Shown: positions 6,177 through 7,793 of the stretch, piece after piece
Layout: each line of letters opens with the position of its first letter
Numbering within the stretch: position 1 is the stretch's first letter
Assembly: GCA_023145955.1 (NCBI GenBank)
Contig: JAGLDA010000029.1
Span: 1-7,793 of the forward strand
Direction: 5' to 3'
DNA: 7,793 bases
DNA from: Bacteroidales bacterium
GTDB taxonomy: Bacteria > Bacteroidota > Bacteroidia > Bacteroidales > UBA1556
Notes under the pieces: generated by a model
Seen by the model: only the letters and a program-made list of their open reading frames with translations
The model's database searches: none
What the model was told of the DNA's origin: nothing
Translations under genes and position numbers: made by a program

Positions 6177-7292
6177 TTATGGAACAGGATAATTAAAATT
6201 ATAGTAAAAGCCCAATGCCACAGTGGTAAGTTCCTCAGGCTTTCCATTAGCTAAGTATGTATTATCAAATTTTACTCCAAGAGTCGCCAATGTATTAATA
6301 GAAAATCTGCGTGCAACCTCTAAAGCATACCTATTCATTATATATTTAGATCCTACACTTTCAAAAGGCATCATTATAGAACTATTACTCACTATACTCC
6401 ATGCTTTAGTTTTTCCAAAATCATACTTAATATTATATTCAACTCCCCAGCCTTTATAATAAACTCCATTATTATCTTTTTCATGATTATTAAATACTAT
6501 ATTTATTATACTAACCATAAAATGACCTTTGGTATAATTAATGGCAACTGCTCCCATTTCATCATTTATCTTTGCTTCGCCTAAACTAGGGTTTTCAATT
6601 CCATCAAACACTCTACTATATGATGCACCTATAAGAAAAGAGCCAATCTGATATGTAGTAGCAAAGGAAGATGCATCAATGCCTGTTCTTGAAGTATTAG
6701 AAATGTCTCTTGCTTGCAACTGCGCACCAAAAAAGAAATTTCCTTTATAAAACTCATATTTAACAGCTTGATCAGCCCGGCCTGTTCCAGAGGCTCCACC
6801 ATCAGTACCAGCATTATATACGCCAATAGCATCACCTCCAAACATATACATATTATCAAGGTATCCAGCAATATTATAATGCACTCCCCACATCTTTCCA
6901 ATAGAAAACCTACCATAAGGGGTAGAGATTCCAATATAACCTTGGCGAGCAAATAACGCACTCTGCGTAGTCCCAGGAGCACCAGGGTCAGCAGAAATAC
7001 TTATAAAATCGTTTCTACGTGTTAGGTGCAATCCAACTTCCGCTTTGGTGAAAACATAATATTTAGGATTATCATCAATCATCCATTCTCCTTTTATGCC
7101 AATTCTAGGAATAATATCCACAACAGCCCAGCCTCTTCTATTACCTCCCAGAGCATATTCAAATGTACCATAGGGTTCAACAGAATTTAATAATGTTTTC
7201 ATTGCAGAAATAGAATCATTCTTAGTTTGAGAAAAAACTAATGACGGGATCAAAAACACGATAAATAAAATTACTAATACAATTTTCTTCAT
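6177..7292 (-). CDS. Gram-negative-type porin, outer membrane
   Basis: 371 residues, complete. A signal peptide is clear: MKK, a hydrophobic stretch to about residue 19, then VFSQ, with cleavage near 21-22. The mature protein is built of short alternating strands with aromatic girdle residues. EPYGTFEYALG (39-49) resembles the first strand of general porins, and ARQGYIGISTPYGRFSIGKMWGVHY (115-139) matches the family pattern of 'Y(V/I)G(L/I)S...G.(F/V)..G(R/K)...' that precedes the pore-constricting loop 3; the loop would be about 140-172, rich in Gly, Asp and Asn. The final strand is VALGFYYNFNYPVP. Ending in Pro rather than an aromatic residue is unusual, since many porins end in Phe; an aromatic lies three residues earlier. 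It would form a diffusion channel for small solutes, probably as a trimer like its relatives; the specific substrate cannot be read. It stands alone, diverging from the phosphofructokinase gene. Confidence 0.8.
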   Translation of the reverse strand: MKKIVLVILFIVFLIPSLVFSQTKNDSISAMKTLLNSVEPYGTFEYALGGNRRGWAVVDIIPRIGIKGEWMIDDNPKYYVFTKAEVGLHLTRRNDFISISADPGAPGTTQSALFARQGYIGISTPYGRFSIGKMWGVHYNIAGYLDNMYMFGGDAIGVYNAGTDGGASGTGRADQAVKYEFYKGNFFFGAQLQARDISNTSRTGIDASSFATTYQIGSFLIGASYSRVFDGIENPSLGEAKINDEMGAVAINYTKGHFMVSIINIVFNNHEKDNNGVYYKGWGVEYNIKYDFGKTKAWSIVSNSSIMMPFESVGSKYIMNRYALEVARRFSINTLATLGVKFDNTYLANGKPEELTTVALGFYYNFNYPVP

Positions 7293-7453
7293 ATATTCAG
7301 CATCTAATATTGTAATTTACAGCTAGTTGTTAAAATTAATATTTGTATTTTAATAGTTTGGCCAAGATTCTATTTACTTCAAAATAAGTACATAATAGTT
7401 CTAATTTAATGAAACAAAAAGCATCAGGACTACAAATCGGACTAATATTTTCA

Positions 7454-7461
7454 CAAATATA
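7454..7461 (-). promoter_or_regulatory. Candidate -7 box for the porin gene
   Basis: The minus strand reads TATATTTG, a full match to TAnnTTTG, about 160 bases upstream of the porin ATG. No TTG is seen at the usual -33 distance, so it is a partial match only. A weaker option, TTATTTTG at 7387-7380, would give a shorter leader. Confidence 0.35.
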
Positions 7462-7534
7462 ATAAATTTATTTTATATTAAAAACGATAAAAATAGAAAA
7501 TAAAATCATGTTAACTAAAAAATGATTTGTATTT

Positions 7535-7566
7535 TTGTGTATTATTGTAAGATATACTTATATTTG
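7535..7566 (+). promoter_or_regulatory. Bacteroidota-type promoter of the phosphofructokinase gene
   Basis: TTG at 7535-7537, 21 bases, then TATATTTG at 7559-7566, a full match to TAnnTTTG with acceptable spacing. Transcription would begin around 7572, leaving a leader of about 40 bases before the ATG at 7612. The leader ends in an A-rich stretch (ACAAATAAAAC) with no Shine-Dalgarno site, as is common in this phylum. Confidence 0.6.
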
Positions 7567-7611
7567 TAGGTATTATACTATTTAAGACATAAACCGAACA
7601 ACAAATAAAAC

Positions 7612-7793
7612 ATGCAAGAATCAATAGCAATAGTATGTGGCGGAGGCCCTGCCCCAGGAATCAATGCTGTAATAAGCTCTATATCACGTGCGTTTTTAAG
7701 ATCTAATTTTAAGGTAATAGGGATTCATCAAGGGTATAAGGGTCTTTTTTCTAAAGATAGAGAAACTATAGATATTGATTTTAAATTTGCTGA
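7612..7793 (+). CDS. Phosphofructokinase family protein, N-terminal fragment (3' end beyond window)
   Basis: 60 complete codons from the ATG at 7612 to the window edge. The protein opens with ESIAIVCGGGPAPGINAVIS (3-22), the glycine-rich nucleotide/phosphate loop of the 6-phosphofructokinase family, followed by VIGIHQGYKGLF (39-50), the conserved second strand and turn (G(V/I)..GY.GL). The enzyme phosphorylates fructose 6-phosphate to the 1,6-bisphosphate in glycolysis. Classical bacterial ATP enzymes such as E. coli PfkA have GGDAPGMNA; this protein has GGGPAPGINA, the form more usual in divergent and pyrophosphate-dependent members. The residues that decide ATP versus pyrophosphate (the later GGDGS/GGDDS region) are outside the window, so the phosphoryl donor is open. 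It is divergent from the porin gene and has its own good promoter. The start is secure: M-x-x-S-I-A-I-V is where family members begin. Confidence 0.85.
   Translation, partial: MQESIAIVCGGGPAPGINAVISSISRAFLRSNFKVIGIHQGYKGLFSKDRETIDIDFKFA

Larger units (their letters stand above)
7293..7611. other. Divergent intergenic region, porin / phosphofructokinase
   Basis: 319 bases with no supportable gene. It contains a candidate minus-strand -7 box for the porin (7454-7461), a complete plus-strand promoter for the phosphofructokinase gene (7535-7566), and a 7-base inverted repeat (AAATCAT 7503-7509, ATGATTT 7522-7528) with a GTTAAC in its spacer, lying just upstream of the plus-strand -33 box. Confidence 0.55.

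Noticed and set aside
6629..6982. 117-codon frame on the minus strand inside the porin
   Set aside because: It overlaps the porin in another frame, and the porin has a signal peptide and family motifs on both sides of it. The alternative product is Leu/Ile-rich as expected from a shifted frame.

Overview
This is an AT-rich chromosomal segment of a Bacteroidota bacterium, most like marine or gut Bacteroidales/Cytophagia-type lineages. Three things point there. The gene order acpP-fabF-rnc is a familiar Bacteroidota cluster. Signal peptides end in FAQ or FSQ. Promoter-like sites fit the Bacteroidota pattern TTG-N19-21-TAnnTTTG, and A/T-rich leaders stand in for Shine-Dalgarno sites. No mobile element, CRISPR array, tRNA or rRNA is visible.

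Layout from left to right. (1) 1-740, minus strand: N-terminal 246 codons of a short BamA/TamA-family (Omp85) outer-membrane barrel protein, cut off by the window edge. (2) 741-911: its upstream region, which also carries a clear rho-independent terminator for the next gene. (3) 912-3038, minus: a 708-residue radical SAM protein of the lysine 2,3-aminomutase (KamA) family with a long N-terminal extension and altered substrate-binding positions. (4) 3039-3409: a gene-free stretch with a near-ideal Bacteroidota promoter, several small hairpins and a possible attenuator or small-RNA terminator. (5) 3410-5664, minus: acpP, fabF and rnc, tightly packed as one operon. (6) 5665-6176: a very AT-rich, gene-free region with the probable acpP promoter and a 17-base palindrome. 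(7) 6177-7292, minus: a complete Gram-negative-type porin. (8) 7293-7611: a divergent intergenic region with promoter-like sites in both directions. (9) 7612-7793, plus: the first 60 codons of a phosphofructokinase-family gene.

Acyl carrier protein and FabF act together in fatty acid elongation, and RNase III is probably co-transcribed with them. The two barrel proteins and the phosphofructokinase are independent units. The most unusual gene is the KamA-family enzyme. Its cluster, PLP and carboxylate-binding positions match lysine 2,3-aminomutase, but the two aspartates that hold the lysine side chain appear to be Arg and Asn, so lysine is unlikely to be its substrate. I see no clear sign of a wholly new multi-gene system. 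The best candidates for something undescribed are this enzyme and the structured leader upstream of it.
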